Shown here: positions 1-5,830 of the stretch, piece by piece | Position numbering within the stretch: position 1 is the first letter of the stretch | Layout of the letters: every line of letters starts with the position of its first letter | Origin: an uncultured Bacilli bacterium | Lineage (GTDB): Bacteria > Bacillota_I > Bacilli_A > RF39 > UBA660 | DNA: 13,356 nt | Reading direction: 5' to 3' | NCBI GenBank assembly: GCA_934089255.1 | Contig: CAKOJI010000028.1 | Coordinates: 1 to 13,356 of the forward strand | The notes under the pieces: model-generated | Told to the model about the DNA's origin: nothing | The model's input: the letters and a program-made list of their open reading frames with translations, nothing else | The model's database searches: none | Translations under genes and position numbers: made by a program

Positions 1-564
1 GTTTTAATAGAATATGATACTAAAAGATTAATTACAACTGCAAATGAAGAAGGATTATTTGAAATAGATATTGATTCGGCAGTTCCAGATAATACGCGAG
101 TAAAAATAACATCTTGTTTAAATGGCTGTTATACAGAAAGAAAAGTAAATATACCATTTAATGGAGAATTAACACTTTTAAAAACAACAGAAAATATACC
201 ATTTAGTACTATACCTGTATCTTATAATCCTATAATTTTACATAAGAAAAATATGACGGTAATTACAGTTGTGGATAGTAGAATAAATAGTACTAAATGG
301 AAACTGTATATTAGCTATATAAATCCAATGATAAGTGGCGATAAAGTATTAATTGATTCATTAAAATTTAAAAAATTTGATAATGAATTAATTAATTTAG
401 CAACTAATAAGCAATTAATTTATGAATCTAATTCTAATAATGGAAATGTTGAAGTTAGTAATATTACATTTTCTACAGATAAAGGTTTACTACTTATTCC
501 TAGAAAAAATTTGCTTATAGATGAAGATTATTGTACTTTAATAATTTGGAGTATAGAGGAATAA
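1..564 (+). CDS. Surface protein C-terminus, Ig-like segment plus WxL-like domain (5' partial)
   Basis: The reading frame is open from base 1 and the start lies outside the window; 187 residues remain. The first ~55 residues look like a bacterial Ig-like repeat: a 'TTxxEGLFEIDI' strand, then 'RVKIT' and a strand ending in 'VNI'. From about residue 56 the protein follows the layout of the WxL domain, which binds Gram-positive walls non-covalently: 'GELTLL' and 'IPFSTIPVS' strands, then 'VVDSR' (91-94), a first W-x-L (W100-K-L102), and at the very C-terminus Y177 followed by W183-S-I185. Two spaced W-x-L/I motifs, the second ending the protein, are the family signature. The domain is divergent: the usual glycine-rich middle is replaced by an Asn-rich stretch. 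I infer an exported wall-associated protein, but the signal peptide would be upstream. The alternative is an unrelated beta-sandwich. The next gene starts 53 bases downstream. Confidence 0.6.
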   Translation, partial: VLIEYDTKRLITTANEEGLFEIDIDSAVPDNTRVKITSCLNGCYTERKVNIPFNGELTLLKTTENIPFSTIPVSYNPIILHKKNMTVITVVDSRINSTKWKLYISYINPMISGDKVLIDSLKFKKFDNELINLATNKQLIYESNSNNGNVEVSNITFSTDKGLLLIPRKNLLIDEDYCTLIIWSIEE

Positions 565-617
565 GCCTTTACAAAAGAGTTGAATAAAACATACACTATA
601 TTGTAATGAGGTGGATT

Positions 618-977
618 ATGAATAAAGATTGTATATATGTAAGACTATGTAGTAATAATAATATAGTTTTAAGTAATTTAAAAGTTATATTGAAAGATAT
701 GTGTAATAAGATTGTTTATGAAGGTATAACAGATCGGTTTGGTAACATAGAATTACCTATCTGTGATAATGAAGTGTATAAAATAGTTATATATAGTAAT
801 TTTTCAATTATCTTAGTGCCTATAATTGCTAAGAAAAATAGAATTTATTGTATAAATATTACTAATAATAATATAAAAAAACATCTTATTACAATATTAT
901 TAACGGATAAAAATTATCCAAATTTAAGAATAAAGGGAGGTAAAATAATATTATGGCAAGACATACAATTCCTATAA
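618..977 (+). CDS. Small beta-rich hypothetical protein with C-terminal 'TDxNYPN' motif
   Basis: 119 residues. The start is ATG 618, not the in-frame ATG at 606, because the GAGGTGG ribosome site (608-614) overlaps the earlier ATG. There is no signal peptide. The layout suggests a small transthyretin/prealbumin-like or carboxypeptidase-regulatory-like beta sandwich: a 'YVRLC' strand, 'NLKVILKD', 'IVYEGITDRFGNIELPI' (the turn where such domains place T-D-x-x-G), then 'YKIVIYSN'. Residues 93-111 carry 'LLTDKNYPNLRIKGGKII', matched in the next protein's C-terminus. The last 25 bases overlap the start of the following gene, and the codons for K-G-G form part of that gene's ribosome site, so the pair is very likely translationally coupled. 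Base composition is extremely AT-rich (22 G/C in 120 bases counted). I do not recognise a named family and infer only a structural or surface-related role with its neighbours. Confidence 0.7.
   Translation: MNKDCIYVRLCSNNNIVLSNLKVILKDMCNKIVYEGITDRFGNIELPICDNEVYKIVIYSNFSIILVPIIAKKNRIYCINITNNNIKKHLITILLTDKNYPNLRIKGGKIILWQDIQFL
933..940 (+). promoter_or_regulatory. Ribosome binding site inside the upstream gene
   Basis: AAGGGAGG lies within the coding end of the preceding small gene, 12 bases before ATG 953. It fixes the start of the following gene and implies that both proteins are made from one message in a coupled ratio. Confidence 0.75.
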
Positions 978-1498
978 CAAATGGTAAAGGAAGTATTGAA
1001 CTTGTTACAGGTACATATAACGTAACTGCTGTTGCAGGTGGTTATGATTCTTCTACACTTGCACCAACTAGTGTTAATATAGTTAATGGTGTTGAAACTT
1101 ATGCATTTACGATAAGTGCTAAAGGTACTTTAACACTTCATGTAACAGATACAGGGGACGCTAGTACTGGAATAGATATTTTTGGTGCTAAATTCGTTAG
1201 AACTGATAGTACTGGAACAATATTAGGTACAGAGATAACCACTGATCAAGAAGGTAATGCTGTATTTAACAATGTTCCTTATGCAGCGACTGATAGTAAT
1301 CCAATATATTATAAACAAATATCAAGTGATGGTGGACATACTTTTGATGACACTGTAAAATCTATAATTATGACTGAAGAGACACAAACGATAGAAATAA
1401 CAAATCCAACAGCGCCTGAAAGACATTTTACATTAATGGATGCTAGTTACACAAATATACCAGTAATGGATGGACAAATAATAGTAGATAACAATTAA
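953..1498 (+). CDS. Prealbumin-like fold protein with C-terminal 'DxxYxN' motif
   Basis: 181 residues starting at ATG 953 behind AAGGGAGG. There is no signal peptide or membrane segment. The N-terminal part (about 1-55) is a short beta domain built around 'GTYNVTAVAGGYDSS' and 'GVETYAFTI'. Residues 57-150 resemble a SpaA/Cna-B type prealbumin domain: 'GTLTLHVTD', a 'GAKFVRTDSTGT' strand, 'EITTDQEGNAVFNNVPYA', 'IYYKQISSDGGHTF' and 'TIEITNP'. The tail, 'FTLMDASYTNIPVMDGQIIV' (159-178), mirrors the end of the preceding protein. I see no sortase signal, nor a clear Lys/Asn isopeptide pair. Composition differs from its neighbours (67 G/C in 180 bases counted, about 37%, against about 18% next door), and it is rich in Thr, Gly and Ala, which may reflect fold, transfer or both. 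It is the last gene before a strong terminator. The function is inferred to be structural or adhesive. Confidence 0.7.
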   Translation: MARHTIPITNGKGSIELVTGTYNVTAVAGGYDSSTLAPTSVNIVNGVETYAFTISAKGTLTLHVTDTGDASTGIDIFGAKFVRTDSTGTILGTEITTDQEGNAVFNNVPYAATDSNPIYYKQISSDGGHTFDDTVKSIIMTEETQTIEITNPTAPERHFTLMDASYTNIPVMDGQIIVDNN

Positions 1499-1500
1499 TG

Positions 1501-1529
1501 AAGAAACAAAATAATTGTTTCTTTTATTT
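1501..1529 (+). terminator. Rho-independent terminator of the surface-gene group
   Basis: A perfect 9-bp stem (AAGAAACAA 1501-1509 with TTGTTTCTT 1515-1523), loop 1510-1514, runs into TTTTATTT. It starts two bases after the stop codon. Confidence 0.8.
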
Positions 1530-1591
1530 GATCAAATGAAAAAATAAATTATCCATAATAAAATAAGGAACTGAATGAGTAAATGTGTCAT

Positions 1592-1620
1592 TTTACCTAT
1601 TCTATAATAATTTATATAAA
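1592..1620 (+). promoter_or_regulatory. Possible sigma-A promoter for a short intergenic transcript
   Basis: TTTACC (1592-1597), a 17-base spacer and TATAAA (1615-1620). A second candidate -10, TATAAT, lies at 1603-1608 but has no good -35. In DNA this AT-rich such matches arise by chance. It is listed because a terminator-like hairpin follows about 60 bases downstream. Confidence 0.3.
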
Positions 1621-1677
1621 TGTTAATTGTTTTTAGGTGGTGTGAGCAATAAATTATTTTGGTTATAAATGTTCGAT

Positions 1678-1708
1678 AACTCTTATCTTTTGGTAGAGTT
1701 TTCTTTTT
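1678..1708 (+). terminator. Terminator-like hairpin upstream of the glycosyltransferase gene
   Basis: AACTCT (1678-1683) pairs with AGAGTT (1695-1700). The stem extends past one bulged T through ATC (1685-1687) with GGT (1692-1694), around a TTTT loop, and is followed by TTTTCTTTTT. It could end a short transcript starting near 1627, or act as an attenuator for the gene that begins at 1811. Confidence 0.55.
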
Positions 1709-1810
1709 ACTATTAGTTAATTTAGTAGGTATTTAGTTGTTTAGTGATGGTTTTGAGTTTTAATGGTGTATTTTTTTGTATGTATTTTCATAAAATTAGT
1801 AGGTGATTAT

Positions 1811-2875
1811 ATGAAAGTGTGCGTATATGCTATAAGTAAGAATGAAGAAAAATTTGTTGAACGTTGGTATGAAAGTATGAAAGAAGCAGATGAAATATAT
1901 GTTCTTGATACAGGTTCAGAAGATAATACAGTTAAACTTTTAAAAGAAAAGGGAATTAACGTAAGTGAAGAAGTGATAATTCCTTGGAGATTTGATGTTG
2001 CTCGTAATAAAAGTTTAGATTTAGTTCCAGAGGATACTGATATATGTGTTTGTACTGATTTAGATGAGGTGTTTAATAGTGGTTGGAGAAAAATTTTAGA
2101 AGATAATTATGTTAAGGGCTCAAGAGTAAATTATACTTATAATTGGCATATAAATGATAAAGGTGTTGCCGATGTAACATTTCTTTTAAATAATATACAT
2201 CCAAAAGAAAATTATTTTTGGTGTCATCCTGTTCACGAAGTTTTAACAAGTGATAAAGAAGAAAATATAATAACGTTAAAAAATATATTATTAAATCATT
2301 ATCCTGATAGCACGAAGTCTAGAAGTAGTTATTTGCCTCTTTTAGAACTATCTGTTAAAGAAGATCCAGAAGATGATAGAAATATGCATTATTTAGGTAG
2401 AGAATATATGTATTATGGTATGTGGGAAGAATGTATTAATACGTTAAAAAAACATTTAAATTTAAAGAGTGCTAAATGGAATTTAGAAAGAGCTGCTAGT
2501 ATGCGTTTTATTGCAAGAAGTTATATAAATTTAAATAATTTAATAGAAGCAGAGTTTTGGTATAAATTAGCAATTAAAGAAAGCCCAAATTCTAGAGAAG
2601 GTTATGTAGAACTTGGTATGTTATATTATAGTGAAAAAAGATGGTTAGATAGTATATTTTATTTATTAAAGGCACTTACTATAAAAGAAAAAGATTTAAT
2701 TTATATTAATGAAGTATTTTGTTGGGATTGTACAATAGACGATTTATTAAGTATAAATTATTATAATATAGAGTTATATGATTTAGCATTATTTCATATA
2801 AATAAAGCTTTAAAATATGATAAAAATAATAAAAGATTATTAGATAATAAAAAATTGATAGAGTCTAAAATTTGA
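1811..2875 (+). CDS. GT2-type glycosyltransferase with C-terminal TPR-like repeats
   Basis: 354 residues from ATG 1811, chosen because AGGTGA (1801-1806) precedes it; the longer reading from 1763 lacks such a site. Residues 1-165 form a GT-A domain: N11-E-E near the N-terminus, 'VLDTGSEDNT' (31-40), 'WRFDVARN' (60-66), a D-x-D metal/nucleotide-sugar motif in 'CTDLDEVF' (D83, D85), and 'HPVHEVL' (139-145). Residues about 185-350 are tandem helices with TPR-like spacing ('LGREYMYYGMWEECINTLKKHL', 'EAEFWYKLAIKESP', 'GYVELGMLYYSEKRWLDSIFYLLKAL', 'ALFHINKALKYDKNN'). GT-A plus TPR is the architecture of SunS-type protein glycosyltransferases. No small Cys-rich precursor or exporter is nearby, so a glycocin is unlikely. 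It is probably cytosolic. A surface-protein or wall-glycan acceptor is a guess from the neighbours. The TGA stop overlaps the -35 of the next gene's promoter. Confidence 0.8.
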   Translation: MKVCVYAISKNEEKFVERWYESMKEADEIYVLDTGSEDNTVKLLKEKGINVSEEVIIPWRFDVARNKSLDLVPEDTDICVCTDLDEVFNSGWRKILEDNYVKGSRVNYTYNWHINDKGVADVTFLLNNIHPKENYFWCHPVHEVLTSDKEENIITLKNILLNHYPDSTKSRSSYLPLLELSVKEDPEDDRNMHYLGREYMYYGMWEECINTLKKHLNLKSAKWNLERAASMRFIARSYINLNNLIEAEFWYKLAIKESPNSREGYVELGMLYYSEKRWLDSIFYLLKALTIKEKDLIYINEVFCWDCTIDDLLSINYYNIELYDLALFHINKALKYDKNNKRLLDNKKLIESKI

Positions 2876-2900
2876 CAATTTATTATTAAAGTAGTATTAT
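2872..2900 (+). promoter_or_regulatory. Strong sigma-A promoter of the PBECR4-like gene
   Basis: A consensus TTGACA (2872-2877), a 17-base spacer and TATTAT (2895-2900), giving a start near 2907. The -35 overlaps the stop codon of the glycosyltransferase gene. The downstream gene is therefore expressed independently. Confidence 0.8.
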
Positions 2901-2933
2901 ACATCTTACTTAATGAAGGGGTGTTTTAATATT

Positions 2934-4073
2934 ATGAAATTTAATTTGGGAGAATTAGAGGTTTTATTTGAAAAAATAGATGATTTTATAAATTATTTAG
3001 AATTAATTAAACTAGAAAATAAATCTTTTTTACTATTTTTAGCGAATGGTGATAAAGTAAAAGTTAAGATAAATTCAAATTATATTCCACATTTATTGGG
3101 TATAAATACTGATATATTAAAAAATTCTGGATATTATAGTGGTAGTAATTCTTATGAAATTCTTAAAAACTTTATAAATAGTGGAGCATATAAGTTTTAT
3201 AATTTATATAAAAGTGGTTATGTTAAATATAGTGACGTATTTTCTAATTTTATAGAAGACAAAGTTGATTATTTAAAAGAAAATTTAAAATTTAATGTTA
3301 ATTCAACTGATTTTGTTTGTAAATATGATTCTAAAAAGACTTATATATTAAATGATAAAAATCAAAAATATGACTATATTATAGTAAAAAAATTACCTGG
3401 TGGTGTCTATGGAGTTATGTGTTTAGTAAAAAACGCATATATTTATGCTCCTATGAGTAATCAAATATTTCATACAAAAGAGGATTTAGAGTTATTTTTA
3501 TCAGAAAACATTACTAATCAAGAAGTGACTTTATTTACTGCTGTATCTGTAAAAAATGATAATATCTATGAAGAAACTAAACAACCTTATAAATTGCTAA
3601 TTAATAGGTATCCAATAAAAATATCAGATTTAAGAAATTTAAAAAGAGATTTTTCTTGTATTATTGATGTTTCTCAAGCGTTAGAATTTCATTTAAATAA
3701 ATTTATAGAAAGTAATAATAATAGGAATTTAGAAACTGAAGAAGTAGAAAAATTATGTAAAGATATTGAACAAGGAAAATTAATAGATGATGATAATATT
3801 AGTAATAGTAACGTTGGTAGTATAATAAATAGTTATAATAAATTTATTTGTAATAAGGATGGTATAGAAGTTGATAATAATGAAACTTATACTTCTTTAA
3901 AAGAAGAATTAGAAGATAAGAAACGTATTATAGAAGAATTAAATAAAAGAATAGATGATTTAAAGGAAGCTAATAAAAATGCGTTTAATCAAATTGATGA
4001 AGATAATAAATCTATTGAGAAATATCAAGATAGACAAAAAAGATTATTAAAAATATTAAATGAAGGAGACTAA
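2934..4073 (+). CDS. PBECR4-like / coiled-coil hypothetical protein
   Basis: 379 residues from ATG 2934. The in-frame ATG at 2913 is too close to the predicted transcript start, and the ribosome site AAGGGGTG (2916-2923) falls after it. The N-terminal region has a beta pair ('SFLLFLANGDKVKVKI', 31-46) leading straight into 'YIPHLLGI' (50-57). The N/Y-[LI]-P-H-L-L-G box after such a hairpin is what I associate with PBECR4, a predicted RelE/Barnase/EndoU-like nuclease family common in phages and low-GC Bacillota. A second beta-rich part follows (128-205, including 'YDYIIVKKLPGGVYGVMCLV'), then a helical middle, and about 320-378 is a highly charged coiled coil. I see no signal peptide or membrane segment. 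The family assignment is from memory of the motif and is uncertain; no nuclease activity is shown. The gene has its own strong promoter and a small terminator that includes its stop codon. It has no obvious antitoxin partner. Confidence 0.6.
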   Translation: MKFNLGELEVLFEKIDDFINYLELIKLENKSFLLFLANGDKVKVKINSNYIPHLLGINTDILKNSGYYSGSNSYEILKNFINSGAYKFYNLYKSGYVKYSDVFSNFIEDKVDYLKENLKFNVNSTDFVCKYDSKKTYILNDKNQKYDYIIVKKLPGGVYGVMCLVKNAYIYAPMSNQIFHTKEDLELFLSENITNQEVTLFTAVSVKNDNIYEETKQPYKLLINRYPIKISDLRNLKRDFSCIIDVSQALEFHLNKFIESNNNRNLETEEVEKLCKDIEQGKLIDDDNISNSNVGSIINSYNKFICNKDGIEVDNNETYTSLKEELEDKKRIIEELNKRIDDLKEANKNAFNQIDEDNKSIEKYQDRQKRLLKILNEGD

Positions 4074-4085
4074 TTAGTCTTTTTT
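4063..4085 (+). terminator. Short terminator overlapping the stop codon
   Basis: The palindrome AGACTAATTAGTCT (4067-4080) can form a 5-bp stem with an AATT loop, extended outward by G-U and A-U pairs, followed by six T. The TAA stop (4071-4073) lies inside it. It is weak but correctly placed between the accessory gene and mrnC. Confidence 0.5.
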
Positions 4086-4086
4086 C

Positions 4087-4115
4087 TTGTTTAAAAAAAG
4101 ATTATATGATATTAT
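4087..4115 (+). promoter_or_regulatory. Extended -10 promoter for mrnC-rlmB-sigma
   Basis: TTGTTT (4087-4092), a 17-base spacer and TATTAT (4110-4115), preceded by an extended -10 TG (4107-4108). The predicted start near 4122 falls at the mrnC ribosome site, so the leader would be only about 10 bases long. That is unusual and lowers confidence. Confidence 0.45.
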
Positions 4116-4131
4116 TACTTCGGTGGTATAC

Positions 4132-4506
4132 GTGAATAATTTAGTTCTTGCATACTTAGGTGATGCGGTATATGAACTTTGGATAAGAGAATATTTAATA
4201 AATAAAGGTTTAGTGAAAGTAAATGATTTACAAGTAGAAAGTTTGAAATATGTTAGTGCAAAGAATCAAGCAATGTTTTTAAATAAATTATTAGAAAATA
4301 ATATATTAAGTGAAGACGAAATAGATATTGTTAAAAGGGGTAGAAATGCTAAAAGTCACTCTAAAAAGAATACAGATATAGTTACTTATAAAAAGAGTAC
4401 TGGTTTAGAATGTTTAATTGGTAGTTTAAAAGTAAATAATAATATAGATAGAATAAATGAGATTATGAATTTTATAGTGGGTGGTAATAATGAGAGTAAC
4501 AGGTAA
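4132..4506 (+). CDS. mrnC: Mini-ribonuclease III
   Basis: 124 residues read from GTG 4132, preceded by GGTGG (4122-4126). The frame is open back to a TTG at 4087, but that codon has no ribosome site and lies in the predicted promoter. Mini-III is an RNase III catalytic domain without a dsRNA-binding domain; in Bacillus it matures the ends of 23S rRNA from a paired precursor. The family landmarks are present: 'VLAYLGDAVYELWIR' with the catalytic Asp (D11), 'VSAKNQA' (41-47), the basic 'VKRGRNAKSHSKKNTD' (67-82), and 'KSTGLECLIGSLK' (88-100) with the second metal-binding acid (E93). The N-terminus is about a dozen residues shorter than in Bacillus but begins at the conserved core. It overlaps rlmB by 17 bases, and the Bacillus order mrnC-rlmB is kept. 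Two rRNA maturation enzymes are thus made together. Confidence 0.93.
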   Translation: MNNLVLAYLGDAVYELWIREYLINKGLVKVNDLQVESLKYVSAKNQAMFLNKLLENNILSEDEIDIVKRGRNAKSHSKKNTDIVTYKKSTGLECLIGSLKVNNNIDRINEIMNFIVGGNNESNR

Positions 4507-5158
4507 AAATGTATTTAATGAATTAGATGTTAAGAATATAAGAAAAGTATATTTAAGTAGTAGTTTTAGTGATAAAAATATAATTAATCATATACAAAAT
4601 AATCATATAAAGTATGTAGTTACTGAACAAAGAATATTAGATAATATGGTTAAGCATAATCAAGGAATAGTTGTAGAGATAAGTGATTATGAATATAAAA
4701 CTATGGATGTTATAGATGATGATTTTGTTATTATGCTTGATCATTTAGAAGATCCACATAATTTTGGTGCTATTATTAGAACTGCTGAGAGTATTGGTAT
4801 TAAGAATATAATTATTCCTAAAGATAGAAGTGTAGTAGTTAATGAAACTGTTATGAAGTGTAGTGCTGGTACTTTAAATCATGTTAATATAATACAGGTT
4901 ACTAATTTAAGAAATGCTATAGATAAGTTAAAGGAAATGGGATTTTTTATATATGGTGCTGAAGCAGATGGAGTAAATTATAAGAAAGAAAATTATGATG
5001 GTAAAAAGTGTTTGGTAATAGGTAGTGAAGGTAAGGGTATTAGTCCTATTATAAGAAAGAGTTGTGACGTTATTATATCTTTACCTATGAGAGGACATAT
5101 AAATAGTTTAAATGCTTCTGTTGCTGCTGGAATATTAATTTATGAAATGGGTGATTAG
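4490..5158 (+). CDS. rlmB: TrmH-family 23S rRNA (guanosine-2'-O-) methyltransferase RlmB
   Basis: 222 residues from ATG 4490; GTGGGTGG (4477-4484) lies inside the end of mrnC. This is a SPOUT methyltransferase using SAM to 2'-O-methylate a guanosine in domain V of 23S rRNA (Gm2251 in E. coli). The N-terminal ~75 residues are the L30e-like RNA-binding domain, beginning 'VTGKNVFNEL'. The catalytic knot has motif 1 'DPHNFGAIIRTAES' (88-101; N91, R97, E100), motif 2 'LVIGSEGKGIS' (175-185) and motif 3 'LPMRGHINSLNASVAAGI' (198-215). All key residues are present and the length is slightly below the usual ~245. It could in principle be a TrmH paralogue with another rRNA target, but the mrnC-rlmB context supports RlmB. 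The stop codon directly abuts the start of the sigma-factor gene. Confidence 0.92.
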   Translation: MRVTGKNVFNELDVKNIRKVYLSSSFSDKNIINHIQNNHIKYVVTEQRILDNMVKHNQGIVVEISDYEYKTMDVIDDDFVIMLDHLEDPHNFGAIIRTAESIGIKNIIIPKDRSVVVNETVMKCSAGTLNHVNIIQVTNLRNAIDKLKEMGFFIYGAEADGVNYKKENYDGKKCLVIGSEGKGISPIIRKSCDVIISLPMRGHINSLNASVAAGILIYEMGD

Positions 5159-5746
5159 ATGAATTATCCAGATGATGAATTAGTATATTATTTAAATGAT
5201 AAGAATGAGATAGCACAAGATGAAATATATAATAAACATAAAAATATTATAGATATATATTTAAATAAGTATAGAAGAGTTTTTTATGCTTTAAATATTG
5301 ATTTAGAAGAAGCTAGACAAGAAGCTAATTTAGGTTTTAGTTATGCTATATATAACTATGATGAAGAAAAAGATGCAACTCTTAGTACTTTTATTAATTT
5401 ATGTGTTGATAGAAGATTAAGAAAATTAATTAGAAGTTATGAAACTATGAAAAATAAGATTATTAGTGAAACAGTATCTTTAAATAATACTAATAGTGAT
5501 TTTAATTTAGAAGATATTATTGGTGATGAAAAATATGAACCTTTAAGAAAGTTAGAAGGTATAGATACACTAAAATATATAAATAGTGAAGTTAAGAATA
5601 TACTTTCTAATAATGAATTAGAAGTATATAATTTGTTAATTCAAGATATGAATTATCAGGAAATAGCTGATAAACTTAATAAAACTCCTAAACAAATAGA
5701 TAATACAATACAAAGAATAAGAATTAAATTAAAAAATATTGAATAA
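5159..5746 (+). CDS. SigH-like sigma-70 family factor
   Basis: 195 residues. Its ATG follows the rlmB stop without a gap; GGGTGA (from 5149) serves as the ribosome site. Region 2 spans about 25-92: 'YNKHKNIIDIYLNKY', then 'DLEEARQEANLGFSYAIYNYDEEKDATLSTFINLCVDRRLRKLI', the usual -10-binding and core-binding helices. After a linker there is region 4 (about 145-193) with the helix-turn-helix 'MNYQEIADKLNKTPKQIDNTIQRIRIKLK'. There is no region 1 or clear region 3. Sequence and position (after mrnC-rlmB, before secE-nusG) match SigH/Spo0H of Bacilli, a regulator of stationary phase, competence and sporulation. Whether this organism sporulates cannot be read here, so the target genes are unknown. 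No anti-sigma gene lies alongside. Confidence 0.85.
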   Translation: MNYPDDELVYYLNDKNEIAQDEIYNKHKNIIDIYLNKYRRVFYALNIDLEEARQEANLGFSYAIYNYDEEKDATLSTFINLCVDRRLRKLIRSYETMKNKIISETVSLNNTNSDFNLEDIIGDEKYEPLRKLEGIDTLKYINSEVKNILSNNELEVYNLLIQDMNYQEIADKLNKTPKQIDNTIQRIRIKLKNIE

Positions 5747-5750
5747 ATTA

Positions 5751-5779
5751 TTGCAAGAATAAATAAAGTGTGTTATATT
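5751..5779 (+). promoter_or_regulatory. Extended -10 promoter of secE-nusG
   Basis: TTGCAA (5751-5756), a 17-base spacer and TATATT (5774-5779), with TGT directly before it (5771-5773). It starts a few bases after the sigma-factor stop. The predicted transcript start is near 5786. Confidence 0.7.
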
Positions 5780-5787
5780 ATGTTTGT

Positions 5788-5805
5788 ACACGAAAGTGTT
5801 TTTTT
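5788..5805 (+). terminator. Hairpin with T-run between the secE promoter and secE
   Basis: ACAC (5788-5791), GAAA loop, GTGT (5796-5799), then seven T (5799-5805). The 4-bp stem with a GNRA-type loop is small for a full terminator. Because it follows the predicted promoter, it may be a 5' stem-loop or a weak attenuator as well as the end signal for the sigma-factor transcript. Confidence 0.4.
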
Positions 5806-5830
5806 AATACAATATTTTTGAGGTGATATT

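Larger units (their letters stand above)
1499..1810. other. Gene-poor intergenic stretch of 312 bases
   Basis: Contents: the terminator at 1501-1529; a candidate promoter at 1592-1620; an AGGTGG at 1635-1640 directly before an eight-codon reading frame (GTG 1642 to TAA 1668); a second hairpin with a T-run (1678-1708); and a T-rich leader into the glycosyltransferase gene. An ATG at 1763 is in frame with that gene but has no ribosome site and would add only a hydrophobic 16-residue extension. I see no intact gene on either strand. Confidence 0.6.

Noticed and set aside
253..564. A separate gene starting at ATG 253
   Set aside because: The frame is open from base 1, there is no ribosome site before 253, and the WxL-like domain begins upstream of that codon.
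1606..1658. Inverted repeat AATAATTTAT / ATAAATTATT in the intergenic stretch
   Set aside because: It is made only of A and T, is separated by about 30 bases and lacks G-C pairs. Such matches are expected by chance at this base composition.
1763..1810. Longer N-terminus of the glycosyltransferase, giving a hydrophobic leader or membrane segment
   Set aside because: There is no ribosome site before 1763, whereas AGGTGA precedes ATG 1811, and the GT-A domain starts directly at the latter.
1499..2875. A glycocin (SunS-type) bacteriocin locus
   Set aside because: No small Cys-rich precursor, exporter or thiol oxidoreductase is present; only the glycosyltransferase architecture is shared.
5747..5830. 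Hidden rpmG (L33) gene between the sigma factor and secE
   Set aside because: Only 84 bases are available, filled by a promoter, a hairpin and the secE ribosome site, and L33 needs about 150 bases.
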